Assembly: GCF_016862275.1 (NCBI RefSeq)
Contig: NZ_BOMQ01000043.1
Location: 62,001-126,000 of the forward strand
Source of the DNA: Actinoplanes nipponensis
GTDB lineage: Bacteria; Actinomycetota; Actinomycetes; Mycobacteriales; Micromonosporaceae
Reading direction: 5' to 3'
Length of the DNA: 64,000 nucleotides
Shown here: positions 45,920 through 54,015 of the stretch, one piece after another
Layout: each line of letters begins with the position of its first letter
Position numbering within the stretch: the stretch's first letter is position 1
The notes under the pieces: generated by a model
What the model was told of the DNA's origin: nothing
Seen by the model: only the letters and a program-made list of their open reading frames with translations
Databases searched by the model: none
Position numbers and translations under genes: made by a program

Positions 45920-46468
45920 TCAGGGCCCGCCGGCCGCCTCGATGGTGTCCAGCGCCGCCTCGATCGAGCTGACCACGGTGACCTGGGCCAGCGCGGCATG
46001 CCGCACGAACGCCGTCTCGGCCAGCCCGGAGAGCCAGCTCCACAGGCCGTCGTAGAAGCCCGCCGGGTCGAGCAGGATGATCGGCTTGTGGTGCAGCTCC
46101 AGCGTCGCCGTGGTCCAGACCTCGAACAGCTCGTCGAGCGTGCCGAGGCCGCCGGGCAGCGTGATGAACGCGTCCGACCGTTCGATCATGATGTTCTTGC
46201 GGGCACCCATGTCCGTGGTCACGATCAGCTCGTCGGCCCGGGTGTCCGCGACCTCCAGGTCGACCAGCGACTGCGGGATCACGCCCAGCGTGTGCGCGCC
46301 GCTCGCCCGGGCCCCGTCGGCGAGGGCGCCCATCATGCCGACGCAGCCGCCGCCGGACACCAGCGTGTGCCCGCGCGGGCCGAGCGCCTTGCCGAGCTGG
46401 TTGGCCAGGTCGAGCCACTGCTGGTCGAGGGTGCTGGAGGAGGCGCAGAAGACGCAGATCGCCGCCAC
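45920..46468 (-). CDS. LOG-family nucleotide phosphoribohydrolase (first paralogue)
   Basis: 182 aa. A Rossmann fold (VFCASSSTLDQQW, SGGGCVGMMGALADGA) with the LOG signature PGGLGTLDELFE (about 106-117) and ARKNIMIERSD. Family enzymes hydrolyse nucleoside 5'-monophosphates to base and ribose phosphate; some release cytokinins. The GTG at 46468 lies one base after the stop of the related gene upstream, so both are translated from one mRNA. Confidence 0.92.
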   Translation of the reverse strand: MAAICVFCASSSTLDQQWLDLANQLGKALGPRGHTLVSGGGCVGMMGALADGARASGAHTLGVIPQSLVDLEVADTRADELIVTTDMGARKNIMIERSDAFITLPGGLGTLDELFEVWTTATLELHHKPIILLDPAGFYDGLWSWLSGLAETAFVRHAALAQVTVVSSIEAALDTIEAAGGP

Positions 46469-46469
46469 G

Positions 46470-47246
46470 TCACCTGGTCCCGTTCTCGGCGAGCGCGGCA
46501 TCGGCGTCCACGATCATCCGCACCGCCTCCTCGACGTCGTCGGTCAACATGATCAGGTCCATGTCCGCCTCGCCGACCTTGCCGTCGACCAGCAGCCGGC
46601 CCTTGATCCAGTCCAGCAGGCCACCCCAGTACTCCGTGCCGATCAGGATCACCGGGAACCGGGTCACCTTCCTGGTCTGCACCAGCGTGATCGCCTCGAA
46701 GAGCTCGTCGAGCGTGCCGAAGCCGCCGGGAAGCACGACGAACGCCTGCGCGTACTTGACGAACATGGTCTTGCGGACGAAGAAGTAGCGGAAGTCGATG
46801 CCGATGTCGACCCAGTCGTTCAGCCCCTGCTCGAACGGCAGCTCGATGCCCAGCCCCACGGACATGCCGCCGGCCTCGGTGGCGCCGCGGTTGGCCGCCT
46901 CCATCACGCCCGGCCCGCCGCCGGTGATCACCGCGTAGCCGGCCTCGGCCAGTGCGGCGCCGAGGTCGGCGGCCAGCTCGCACTCGGGGCTGTCCGGGGA
47001 GCTGCGGGCGGAGCCGAAGACGCTGACCGCGGGCGGCAGGTCGGCCAGGGTGTCGAAGCCCTCGACGAACTCCGACAGGATGCGCAGCGCCCGCCAGGCG
47101 TCCTTGGTCTTCCACTCCCCGCGATGGTGGGAATCCAGCAGTTTCTCGTCCGCCGTGCTGAGCGGCATCGATTCACGCCGCAGCGTGACGGCGCCGCGAT
47201 GACGCTCCGGGGGTACCCGCCTGCGGCCGTTGGTGCTGTCCGTCAT
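46470..47246 (-). CDS. LOG-family nucleotide phosphoribohydrolase (second paralogue)
   Basis: 258 aa. The same core as the downstream gene: VSVFGSARSSPDSP, TGGGPGVMEAANRGA, LPGGFGTLDELFE. An N-terminal extension of ~70 residues (HHRGEWKTKDAWRALRILSEFVEGFDTLADLP) is typical of the longer LOG type II group. TACGGT ends 7 nt before the ATG, so the operon is leaderless. Confidence 0.92.
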   Translation of the reverse strand: MTDSTNGRRRVPPERHRGAVTLRRESMPLSTADEKLLDSHHRGEWKTKDAWRALRILSEFVEGFDTLADLPPAVSVFGSARSSPDSPECELAADLGAALAEAGYAVITGGGPGVMEAANRGATEAGGMSVGLGIELPFEQGLNDWVDIGIDFRYFFVRKTMFVKYAQAFVVLPGGFGTLDELFEAITLVQTRKVTRFPVILIGTEYWGGLLDWIKGRLLVDGKVGEADMDLIMLTDDVEEAVRMIVDADAALAENGTR

Positions 47247-47253
47247 GGCAACA

Positions 47254-47259
47254 ACCGTA
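47254..47259 (-). promoter_or_regulatory. -10 element of the LOG gene pair
   Basis: TACGGT on the minus strand, 7 nt before the ATG at 47246. Confidence 0.6.
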
Positions 47260-47447
47260 GTGCGGACGGTCCGTAACCGGTGAATAACCGGCTGGGTTTC
47301 GGCAAGAGGATTGCGACACCGCGGCCTTTTTGCCAGATTGAAGCGACGGACGGTAGCTCTGGAGCGTCTGTACAGTTACCGAATCCCGCACGGCGCAGGC
47401 ACGGCGCCCGGCTTGCCGCCGGGCATCTGGGCAGAGGAGCCACCGTG

Positions 47448-47615
47448 ATGACCCGTTACGAGCGCATGAAGATGCAGCGCCGCATGCAGCGGCGCATCCG
47501 CCTGGTGGTCGAGGAGCGCCGGATGGCCCTCGCCCTGCCCCCACCCGGCGCGGAGGCGTCCTTCGACCCCGAGACCACGGTGGAGATACCCCGGCCCGCG
47601 GCCGACCCGGCCTGA
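47448..47615 (+). CDS. Small basic hypothetical protein
   Basis: 55 aa. The first half is an Arg/Met-rich amphipathic helix (RYERMKMQRRMQRRIRLVV); the second is Pro/Glu-rich (FDPETTVEIPRPAAD). GAGGAG lies 8 nt before ATG 47448; the GTG just before it (47445) is an equally possible start. No family recognised. It ends 3 bp from the convergent dapE gene. Confidence 0.6.
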   Translation: MTRYERMKMQRRMQRRIRLVVEERRMALALPPPGAEASFDPETTVEIPRPAADPA

Positions 47616-47618
47616 CTT

Positions 47619-48695
47619 CTACTCGTACGTGGCCAGCCAACGGTGCAGCGTGGCCGCGCCGTCCCGGATCCGGCCGATCTCCACGTGCTCGTCCGGGGCG
47701 TGGGCCAGCGCCGGATCGCCCGGCCCGTAGTTCAGCGCCGGAATGCCCAGCGCGGCGAACCGCGCCACATCGGTCCAACCCAGTTTCGCGGCCGGCTCCG
47801 CACCGACCGCGGCGAGGAACTCCCGCGCCGGCGCGGCGTCCAGCCCCGGCAGCGCCCCGGGCGCCGAATCGGTCACCGCCACGTCGAAGCCCGCGAAGAC
47901 CTCCCGCAGATGATCGAGCGCCTGCCCCTCGGAACGGTCCGGCGCGAAGCGCAGATTGACGTCCACCGCGCACTCGTCGGGAACCACGTTCCCGGCCACC
48001 CCGCCGGCGATCCGCACGGCGTTCAACCCTTCACGGTACGTACACCCGTCGATGGTCACCGTGCGCGGACGGTAGTCGGCCAGCCGGTGCAGCACCTCAC
48101 CGGCCGCGTGGATCGCATTGACGCCGCGCCAGGCCCGCGCCACGTGCGCCCGCCGGCCCCGCAGGTGGATCCGGGCGCTGAGCGTGCCCTGACACCCGGC
48201 CTCGACCACGCCGTACGTGGGCTCCAGGAGCAGGGCGAAGTCGGCCCGCAGCCACTCCGGGTGCGCCTGCGAGACCAGGCGCAGGCCGTTGAACTCCGAC
48301 TCGATCTCCTCGGCCTCGTAGAACAGATAGGTCACGTCGTAGCCCGGCGCGGGCAGCGTCGCCGCGAGATGCAGGGCCAGGGCCACGCCCGACTTCATGT
48401 CCGAGGCGCCGCAGCCGTAGATCAGGTCGTCGACCACGGTCGACGGGAAGTTGTCGTTGATCGGGACCGTGTCGAGGTGGCCGGCCAGCACGACGCGCTG
48501 CGCCCGGCCCAGCTCGGTGCGGGCCATGACCGTGTTGCCGTACCGCTCGGTGCGCAGATGCGGCGCCTGCCGCAGGACATCCTCGACGCAGTCGGCGATG
48601 TCCTTCTCGCCGCGGGAGACGGACTCGATGTCGACCAGGGTGCGGGTGAGCACGACAGGATCGACGAGCACGTCAGGGGTCAGCGGGTTCGCCAT
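47619..48695 (-). CDS. dapE: Succinyl-diaminopimelate desuccinylase
   Basis: 358 aa, M20 metallopeptidase fold. Zinc-ligand motifs are visible: AGHLDTVP (His, Asp), CGASDMKSGVA, YEAEEIESEFNG (general-base Glu and ligand) and EPTYG. The small dimerisation domain (ARIHLRGRRAHVARAWRGVNAI) is intact. It releases succinate from N-succinyl-LL-DAP in lysine/peptidoglycan precursor synthesis. TAATGT ends 7 nt before ATG 48695. dapD, its usual close neighbour, is 2.8 kb away behind an inserted cassette. Confidence 0.94.
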   Translation of the reverse strand: MANPLTPDVLVDPVVLTRTLVDIESVSRGEKDIADCVEDVLRQAPHLRTERYGNTVMARTELGRAQRVVLAGHLDTVPINDNFPSTVVDDLIYGCGASDMKSGVALALHLAATLPAPGYDVTYLFYEAEEIESEFNGLRLVSQAHPEWLRADFALLLEPTYGVVEAGCQGTLSARIHLRGRRAHVARAWRGVNAIHAAGEVLHRLADYRPRTVTIDGCTYREGLNAVRIAGGVAGNVVPDECAVDVNLRFAPDRSEGQALDHLREVFAGFDVAVTDSAPGALPGLDAAPAREFLAAVGAEPAAKLGWTDVARFAALGIPALNYGPGDPALAHAPDEHVEIGRIRDGAATLHRWLATYE

Positions 48696-48702
48696 GGGCG
48701 GC

Positions 48703-48708
48703 ACATTA
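48703..48708 (-). promoter_or_regulatory. -10 element of dapE
   Basis: TAATGT on the minus strand, 7 nt before the dapE ATG. Confidence 0.6.
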
Positions 48709-48817
48709 CCGCCCGCGGCTGAGGCCGCCGGCCGATGTGCGCAGCGAGACGGGACGGACACGGGCGGTGTTCTCCCACTAGGATTCCGGGTCCGGAGCGT
48801 GGGGAGGCGCGAGGGCG

Positions 48818-49117
48818 ATGCAGGTCGACACAGCGCAACTGCGGGCGGCGGCGGCGAAGCTGCGCGGCGAGGTCGCCGAGCACCTCCGCCGGGCCGGGAT
48901 CCAGGCCGGCGGGCCCGAACGCGACTTCCGGGTCAGCGGGGCCTTCGACACCTACACCACCCCGGGGCCGTACCGCGCGGCGATCGCCGCCTGGGAGAAG
49001 GAAACCGAGGTCATGGCCGAGGCGGCCCGGCAACTGGCCGACTCCCTCGACGCGGCCGCCGACGACTACGACGCCGCCGACGCGCGCGGCGCCGGACGGC
49101 TGGCCGGCAGCCGATGA
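48818..49117 (+). CDS. EspC/WXG100-like type VII secretion partner
   Basis: 99 aa, almost entirely helical: MQVDTAQLRAAAAKLRGEVAEHL, a break with FDTYTTPGPYRAAIAAW, then EKETEVMAEAARQLADSLDAAADDYDAAD. This two-helix layout with a C-terminal Yxxx(D/E)-like end (YDAAD) is that of EspC/DUF2580 proteins exported by type VII systems. A TAGGAT -10 (near 48779) and GGGGAGG upstream give it a normal leader. It overlaps the effector gene by 4 bp (ATGA), so the two are probably made, and perhaps exported, together. Confidence 0.7.
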   Translation: MQVDTAQLRAAAAKLRGEVAEHLRRAGIQAGGPERDFRVSGAFDTYTTPGPYRAAIAAWEKETEVMAEAARQLADSLDAAADDYDAADARGAGRLAGSR

Positions 49118-50664
49118 GCGACGAGCTGGAGCGGCTGGAGGATCTGCAGGACGACATCCACGACGCCCACGGCGTGTGGGGCGCGAACGAGCTCGCGGAG
49201 GCCTGCGCCGCCGCCGCGGCCGTGCCGACGTTCGGCGGCGACGCCGGCGAACTGGGCATGATCGCGGACTACTGCGACGCCGTCGCCCAGTCGGTCGAGC
49301 AGGCCCTGGACGCGGTCGAGCCGCTGCGCCGGGCCGGCATCAGCGAGGTCTGGGCCGGCGACACCCACGTGAGCGCGAACGAGGCGTTGACGGCGGTCGC
49401 CGACGACATGTTCCGGGCCCTGACGGCGTTCCGGGCCGTCGGCGCCCAGGTACGGCAGCACGCCGAACAGGTGCAGACCGAGCCCGACGACCGGGCGGAC
49501 GCCGCCCAGCTGGCGCAGATCGCCGCCACGGTCGGGGCGATGAGCTGGGGCGAGGTGCCCAACCTGGCGTACGAGGGCGAGGTCATGCGCGGCCAGCACG
49601 CGGCGGCCATCGCGCGGATCGACAGCCGGGTCGACCGGCACGTCGCCATGCGCAACGCGGCGGAGGACTTCGCGACGGCGCTGCACGAGATCGAGACACA
49701 GGCCCGTACCGGGCGGCTGAGCGACTCGCCGCTGTCCGCGGTGGACGAGGTGGTGATCGCGGGGGCCGGCTGGACCCGGACCATGGTCCCGAAGACGCCG
49801 GTGCTGACCCCGGCGATGGACCGGCGGGCGGCCGAGGCGCTGGCGGCGATGAGCGACGAGGACCGGGAACGGATTACCGGGCTGCTGGCGGCGGCGTTGT
49901 CCCCGGAGCACCGGGCCTATCTGCTGAAGGTGCTGGCGGCGGGGTATCCGGTGGCCGGGGTGGCGGGGTTCGACCAGCTGATCGCGGGTCACGGTGACGA
50001 TCCGGAATGGCTGCGGCAGCACCTGAGCCCCCTGTCCCCGGACGTGGAGAACCCGACCCCGGGGGTGCAGCCGAACGAGTTCGGTGGCGCGGAATGGCAG
50101 CAGGGTCAACTGCCGACCTGTGTGGCCTCCTCGACGGTGACGGCCCGGGCTCAGCTCGACCCGCTCTACGCCCTGCAGCTCACCACCGGTGGTCACCCGG
50201 GGGACCCGCAGTTCGACAATCCCGGCGCGTTCGCCGACCGGCTGCGCGACGAGCAGGTCAGGGTCTACGACGACGGCCGGAGCTGGGGCCAGAAGACATT
50301 GCACCGCGACGGCATGACCGACGAGCAGTCCGAGGCGATCGCCAACGAAGAGATCGCCCCAAGCCTCGGCGTGCGCTACGAGGATGTCGAGACGCGGAGC
50401 GCGGAGTCCCGGGCGAGCGTGCTGCCCCGGATCGAGAGCGCGGTCGACGAGGGCCGGCCGGTTCCGCTCTCCGTCGACGAGGGGCGGGAGGGCCACCAGC
50501 TGATGGTCATCGGGCACTCGGGCCACCAGCTCCAGATCTACAACCCGTGGGGGTACACCTACTGGGTCACCGAACGGGACTTCACCGACGGCCGCCTTGA
50601 CGGCATCGACCCGGACGTCCCACGGGAGCCGACCGCTGTGCGCCTGCCCGCGGCGGCCCGCTGA
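49114..50664 (+). CDS. Papain-like cysteine peptidase effector (type VII-associated)
   Basis: 516 aa. Residues 1-~300 are helical, rich in Ala/Glu, of the kind seen in long type VII (WXG/LXG-like) toxins. The C-terminal ~200 residues carry a papain-type constellation: Gln330 (QGQLPTC), Cys336, His461 (EGHQLMVIG) and Asn477 (IYNPWG). The Q-to-C distance of 6 and H-to-N distance of 16 equal those of papain (Q19, C25, H159, N175). It should cut peptide or amide bonds in a target cell or compartment. No Sec signal, consistent with type VII export. Overlaps its neighbours (ATGA; TGATG). Confidence 0.82.
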   Translation: MSDELERLEDLQDDIHDAHGVWGANELAEACAAAAAVPTFGGDAGELGMIADYCDAVAQSVEQALDAVEPLRRAGISEVWAGDTHVSANEALTAVADDMFRALTAFRAVGAQVRQHAEQVQTEPDDRADAAQLAQIAATVGAMSWGEVPNLAYEGEVMRGQHAAAIARIDSRVDRHVAMRNAAEDFATALHEIETQARTGRLSDSPLSAVDEVVIAGAGWTRTMVPKTPVLTPAMDRRAAEALAAMSDEDRERITGLLAAALSPEHRAYLLKVLAAGYPVAGVAGFDQLIAGHGDDPEWLRQHLSPLSPDVENPTPGVQPNEFGGAEWQQGQLPTCVASSTVTARAQLDPLYALQLTTGGHPGDPQFDNPGAFADRLRDEQVRVYDDGRSWGQKTLHRDGMTDEQSEAIANEEIAPSLGVRYEDVETRSAESRASVLPRIESAVDEGRPVPLSVDEGREGHQLMVIGHSGHQLQIYNPWGYTYWVTERDFTDGRLDGIDPDVPREPTAVRLPAAAR

Positions 50665-51023
50665 TGAGCCCCGCGGGCCTGAGCAGCGACGCGGAGCTGC
50701 TCTCCGTCGACGTCCCCGAGGCGATCGCCGCCGCCCTGCGCACCACCGAACCGGCCCGGCAGCTGCTGCTCGGCGCCGCGGCTCCGGCGGCGCTCCAGGC
50801 CGCCGGGGCCGGGGTGCGGCCGAGGTCCGTGCGCTTCCTGGCCGAGATCGTCCGCCGGGGTGGCATCGAGGTCGCGGCCCGGCTGGCCGAGCCGATGCCG
50901 GCCCCGGAGCAGACCGAGGTGGTCCGCCCGTGGCTGGTCGTGGCGCATGGCGACGACCGGGTGTTCGCCGACTGGCTCGACGCCGTCGCCGCGATCATCG
51001 ACGCCCGGCTCAGCCGACCGTGA
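50664..51023 (+). CDS. Candidate immunity protein of the papain-like effector
   Basis: 119 aa, soluble and helical (AELLSVDVPEAIAAALRTTEPARQLLLGAAAPAALQ; VFADWLDAVAAIIDARLS). No family recognised. Its ATG shares a base with the effector stop (TGATG), so the two are translationally coupled, the usual position of an immunity or chaperone gene. Its last 14 bp overlap the convergent chagasin-like gene. Role inferred from position only. Confidence 0.6.
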   Translation: MSPAGLSSDAELLSVDVPEAIAAALRTTEPARQLLLGAAAPAALQAAGAGVRPRSVRFLAEIVRRGGIEVAARLAEPMPAPEQTEVVRPWLVVAHGDDRVFADWLDAVAAIIDARLSRP

Positions 51024-51447
51024 CCGTCCAGGTGACGCTGCGGGAGATGCCCCGGGAATAGTCGTCACGGCAGCCCTGGAAGCAGTTCGCCAAGGTCACT
51101 CGCGCCGTGCCCCGGGCCTCGGCGGTGTAGGTGAAGTACCGGGTTCCGCCGCCGCCGCCCGCTTCTGGACCGAGGACGCGATCCCAGAAGTTGCTCATGA
51201 CCTTGCGGTTGCCCTCGGCGGCGAGCACCCCTGCCGGCGTGACGGTGGCCGACCACGAGTCGCCGACGGACGCACCGCGGTCCGGCACCGCCAGCGAGAA
51301 GCGGTCGCCCGGCCCGACCCGCACGGCCGGCTCGCCCTCGGTGATCTTGGTGCCGAAGATGGCGTGCGCCCGGAGCGTCAGCACGCCCCAGCCGCCGGCG
51401 ACCACGATGATCACCACGGCGAGCGACCACACGAACACCCTTCTCAC
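51010..51447 (-). CDS. Membrane-anchored chagasin-like (I42) protein
   Basis: 145 aa. A membrane anchor (VFVWSLAVVIIVVAGGWGVL) precedes an outer all-beta domain whose order fits inhibitor family I42: RVGPGDRFSLAVPDRG, GDSWSATV, GGGGTRYFTYTAEARGTARVTLANC, SRSVTWTVTVG. The NPTTG tip of chagasin is replaced by DRGASVGDSW, and C122/C126 could form a disulfide, so inhibition is not certain. Chagasins block papain-family peptidases; the papain-like effector is the next gene. The GTG start is fixed by TAGGGT 7 nt upstream. Confidence 0.6.
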   Translation of the reverse strand: MRRVFVWSLAVVIIVVAGGWGVLTLRAHAIFGTKITEGEPAVRVGPGDRFSLAVPDRGASVGDSWSATVTPAGVLAAEGNRKVMSNFWDRVLGPEAGGGGGTRYFTYTAEARGTARVTLANCFQGCRDDYSRGISRSVTWTVTVG

Positions 51448-51454
51448 CGGCCGG

Positions 51455-51460
51455 ACCCTA
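51455..51460 (-). promoter_or_regulatory. -10 element of the chagasin-like gene
   Basis: TAGGGT on the minus strand, 7 nt before the GTG at 51447. Confidence 0.6.
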
Positions 51461-51494
51461 CTGAACCGGCGCCACCGGCGCTGTCCCGTCCTAG

Positions 51495-51500
51495 TAGGGT
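51495..51500 (+). promoter_or_regulatory. -10 element of dapD
   Basis: TAGGGT, 7 nt before the dapD GTG; its divergent twin is 35 bp away. Confidence 0.6.
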
Positions 51501-51507
51501 TCGCTGC

Positions 51508-52455
51508 GTGAGTACCGCGATCTCGACCTCGCCCGCCTGGGGCATCGGCCTCGCCACCGTCACCGCCGAGGGCCAGGTGCTCGACACCTGGTATCCGGCC
51601 GGCTTCCTCGGCCTCGGCGCCGTCCCGGCCGAGGCGCCCACGTTGCCCGCCGGGCTCACCGGCCCGAAGGCGCTCGCCGGCCTCAGCACGGTCGAGGTGC
51701 GGGTGGAGGTGGGTTCGCTCGCCGACCCGATCAAGGACGCCTCGGACGCGTACCTGCGGTTGCACCTGTTGTCGCACCGGCTGGTGCGACCGAACGAGCA
51801 GAACCTCGACGGCATCTTCGGCATGTTGGCCAACGTCGCCTGGACCTCGGCCGGGCCGTGCCCGCCGGACCGGGTGGACGAGCTGCGTTTCATCGAGCGC
51901 GCCGCCGGCCGGCACCTGGCCGTCTACGGGGTCGACAAGTTCCCCCGGATGACCGACTACGTCACGCCTTCCGGTGTCCGCATCGCCGACGCCGACCGGG
52001 TGCGGCTCGGCGCCCACCTGGCCGCCGGCACCACCGTCATGCACGAGGGTTTCTGCAACTTCAACGCCGGCACGCTGGGCACCTCGATGGTCGAGGGCCG
52101 CATCGTGCAGGGTGTGGTCGTGGGCGACAGCTCCGACGTCGGCGCCGGCTCGTCGATCATGGGGACGCTCTCCGGCGGCGGCAAGGACAAGGTGTCGATC
52201 GGCGAGCGCAGCCTGCTCGGGGCCAACGCCGGCATCGGCATCTCGCTCGGTGACGACTGCGTGGTCGAGGCCGGGTGCTACATCACCGCCGGGTCGAAGC
52301 TGACGCTGCCGGACGGCCGGGTCGTCAAGGCCCGGGAGCTGTCGGGCGTGAACGGCCTGCTGTTCTGGCGCAACTCGGTGACCGGCGCCCTGGAGGCCCG
52401 GCCGCGCAAGGGCACGGGCATCGAGCTCAACGCCGCCCTGCACGCCAACGACTAA
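51508..52455 (+). CDS. dapD: Tetrahydrodipicolinate N-succinyltransferase
   Basis: 315 aa. An N-terminal alpha/beta domain with the family's WGIGLATVT start precedes a left-handed parallel beta-helix of hexapeptide repeats (VRLGAHLAAGTTVMHEGFCNFNAGTLGTSMVEGRIVQGVVVG, then VSIGERSLLGANAGIGISLGDDCVVEAG). The NFNAGTLG patch is the actinobacterial DapD signature. It adds succinate to tetrahydrodipicolinate on the way to DAP and lysine. Its end overlaps the convergent regulator gene by 4 bp. Confidence 0.95.
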   Translation: MSTAISTSPAWGIGLATVTAEGQVLDTWYPAGFLGLGAVPAEAPTLPAGLTGPKALAGLSTVEVRVEVGSLADPIKDASDAYLRLHLLSHRLVRPNEQNLDGIFGMLANVAWTSAGPCPPDRVDELRFIERAAGRHLAVYGVDKFPRMTDYVTPSGVRIADADRVRLGAHLAAGTTVMHEGFCNFNAGTLGTSMVEGRIVQGVVVGDSSDVGAGSSIMGTLSGGGKDKVSIGERSLLGANAGIGISLGDDCVVEAGCYITAGSKLTLPDGRVVKARELSGVNGLLFWRNSVTGALEARPRKGTGIELNAALHAND

Positions 52456-53306
52456 CGCAGCGCCTCGGCGGCGACGGCCTTGACCGCGGCGGTCAGGGCC
52501 GTCAGCGCCGCCGACTCCATCCGCCAGTACTGCCAGTAGAGCGGGACGTCCAGGTGCCGGCCCGGGGCCAGGTCCACGCCGCGGCCGGCCGCGATGTCCT
52601 CGCGGGCGGTCTGTTCGGGCATCATGCCCCAGCCCAGGCCCAGGCGGATCGCCTCGACGTAGGCGTGCGCCGCCGGGACGTAGGTGATCGGCGGGTCCAG
52701 GCCGGGCCGGCCGAGCGCCTCCAGGAACCGGTGCTGGAGGCGGTCCTTGCGGTTGAAGACGAGCATCGGCGTGGTGGCGAAACCGGTGAAGTGCCCGGGG
52801 GCGGCCACCGCCAGGTAGCGCATCGCGCCCAGGTTCTCCACGCGGCAGCCCTGCACCGCCCCGTGCTGCGCGGTCACCGCCGCCATCGCCGTACCGGCGC
52901 GCAGCAGTTCCGCGGTGTGGTCCTGGTCGTCCTGGTGCAGTTCGAAGCTCAGCGCCGGCTCCGCCGGCAGCGCGGCCAGCGCGGGCAGGAACCAGGTGTG
53001 CAGCGAGTCGGCGTTCACCACGACCGACATCCGGGTACGCCCGCCGCCGCCCGGCACGCCGCGGGCCGCCGCCAGCGCTTCGCGTTCCAGCAGGGCGACC
53101 TGGCCGGCCAGCCGGACCAGGGCCTGGCCCGCCTCGGTGGCTTCGCAGGGCTTGGCCCGCCGGACCAGCACCTGCCCGACGGCCTGCTCGAGCGCCTTGA
53201 TCCGCTGGCTGACCGCGGACGGGGTGACGTGCAGCGCCCGGGCCGCCGCCTCGAAGCTGCCCGCCTCGATCACCGCCTGGAACGTCGCGAGCTGCACCGC
53301 GTCCAC
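52452..53306 (-). CDS. LysR-type regulator, LysG/ArgP group
   Basis: 284 aa. An N-terminal LysR HTH (QLATFQAVIEAGSFEAAARALHVTPSAVSQRIKALEQAVG) and a sensor domain with the LysG/ArgP-type VVNADSLHTWFLPAL and HQDDQDHTAELLRAG stretches. These regulators activate a basic-amino-acid exporter in response to lysine or arginine; the lysE-type exporter is divergent from it 72 bp away, the textbook arrangement. AAGGA lies 9 nt before the GTG start. Confidence 0.92.
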   Translation of the reverse strand: MDAVQLATFQAVIEAGSFEAAARALHVTPSAVSQRIKALEQAVGQVLVRRAKPCEATEAGQALVRLAGQVALLEREALAAARGVPGGGGRTRMSVVVNADSLHTWFLPALAALPAEPALSFELHQDDQDHTAELLRAGTAMAAVTAQHGAVQGCRVENLGAMRYLAVAAPGHFTGFATTPMLVFNRKDRLQHRFLEALGRPGLDPPITYVPAAHAYVEAIRLGLGWGMMPEQTAREDIAAGRGVDLAPGRHLDVPLYWQYWRMESAALTALTAAVKAVAAEALR

Positions 53307-53378
53307 GGACAGAATTCCTTATCATCGTGAAGAATCTTTAGCTGGAGTACATCACGCCGGCCGCCTAGCGTCGACCAC
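53307..53378. promoter_or_regulatory. Divergent promoter region of the regulator-exporter pair
   Basis: The AT-rich stretch 53315-53340 (TTATCATCGTGAAGAATC) lies between the divergent starts, where a LysR-type protein would bind. TAGCGT at 53366-53371 is the exporter's -10, 7 nt before GTG 53379. Confidence 0.5.
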
Positions 53379-53972
53379 GTGCTCACCTCCGCCCTCGCCG
53401 GCTTCGCGGCCTCCGTCGTGCTCATCGTCGCCATCGGCGCGCAGAACGCGTTCGTCCTGCGCCAGGGCCTGCGCCGGGAGCACGTCCTGCCGGTCGTCCT
53501 GACCTGTGCCGTCTCCGACCTGGTGCTGATCGCCGCCGGGATCGCCGGGCTCGGCGCGGTGGTGACCGCGCGCCCCGCGGCGGTGACCGTGATCCGCTGG
53601 GCCGGGGCCGCCTTCCTGCTGACCTACGCGGCGCTGGCCGCTAAGCGGGCGTGGCGGCCCAGCGCGCTGCGAGCGGCCGGGCAGGCCCCGGCCACGCTGC
53701 GCGCGACGCTGCTCACCTGCCTCGCGCTGACCTACCTGAACCCGCACGTCTACCTCGACACCGTGTTGCTGCTCGGCTCGGTGGCGCAGCAGCACCCGCA
53801 CCGGTGGTTGTTCGGGATCGGAGCCGCATCGGCCAGCGCGGTGTGGTTCTCTGCACTGGGCCTGGGCGCCCACCGGCTGGCACCCGTGCTCTCGCGGCCT
53901 GCTGCCTGGCGGGTGCTGGACGGCGTGATCGCGGTGGTCATGACCGCAGTGGCCGTCACGCTGCTTGGTTAG
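53379..53972 (+). CDS. lysE: LysE-family basic amino-acid exporter
   Basis: 197 aa with six hydrophobic segments. The family signature AIGAQNAFVLRQGLRREHVLPVVLTCAVSDLVLI is near the N-terminus, and LTYLNPHVYLDTVLLLGS in the middle. It exports lysine/arginine when internal levels rise. The leaderless GTG start, the divergent LysG-type gene and dapD next to it make a coherent lysine-homeostasis cluster. Confidence 0.94.
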   Translation: MLTSALAGFAASVVLIVAIGAQNAFVLRQGLRREHVLPVVLTCAVSDLVLIAAGIAGLGAVVTARPAAVTVIRWAGAAFLLTYAALAAKRAWRPSALRAAGQAPATLRATLLTCLALTYLNPHVYLDTVLLLGSVAQQHPHRWLFGIGAASASAVWFSALGLGAHRLAPVLSRPAAWRVLDGVIAVVMTAVAVTLLG

Positions 53973-54015
53973 CCGTTAATCGAACTATTTGCGGCTATTC
54001 GATAGACACGGACGT

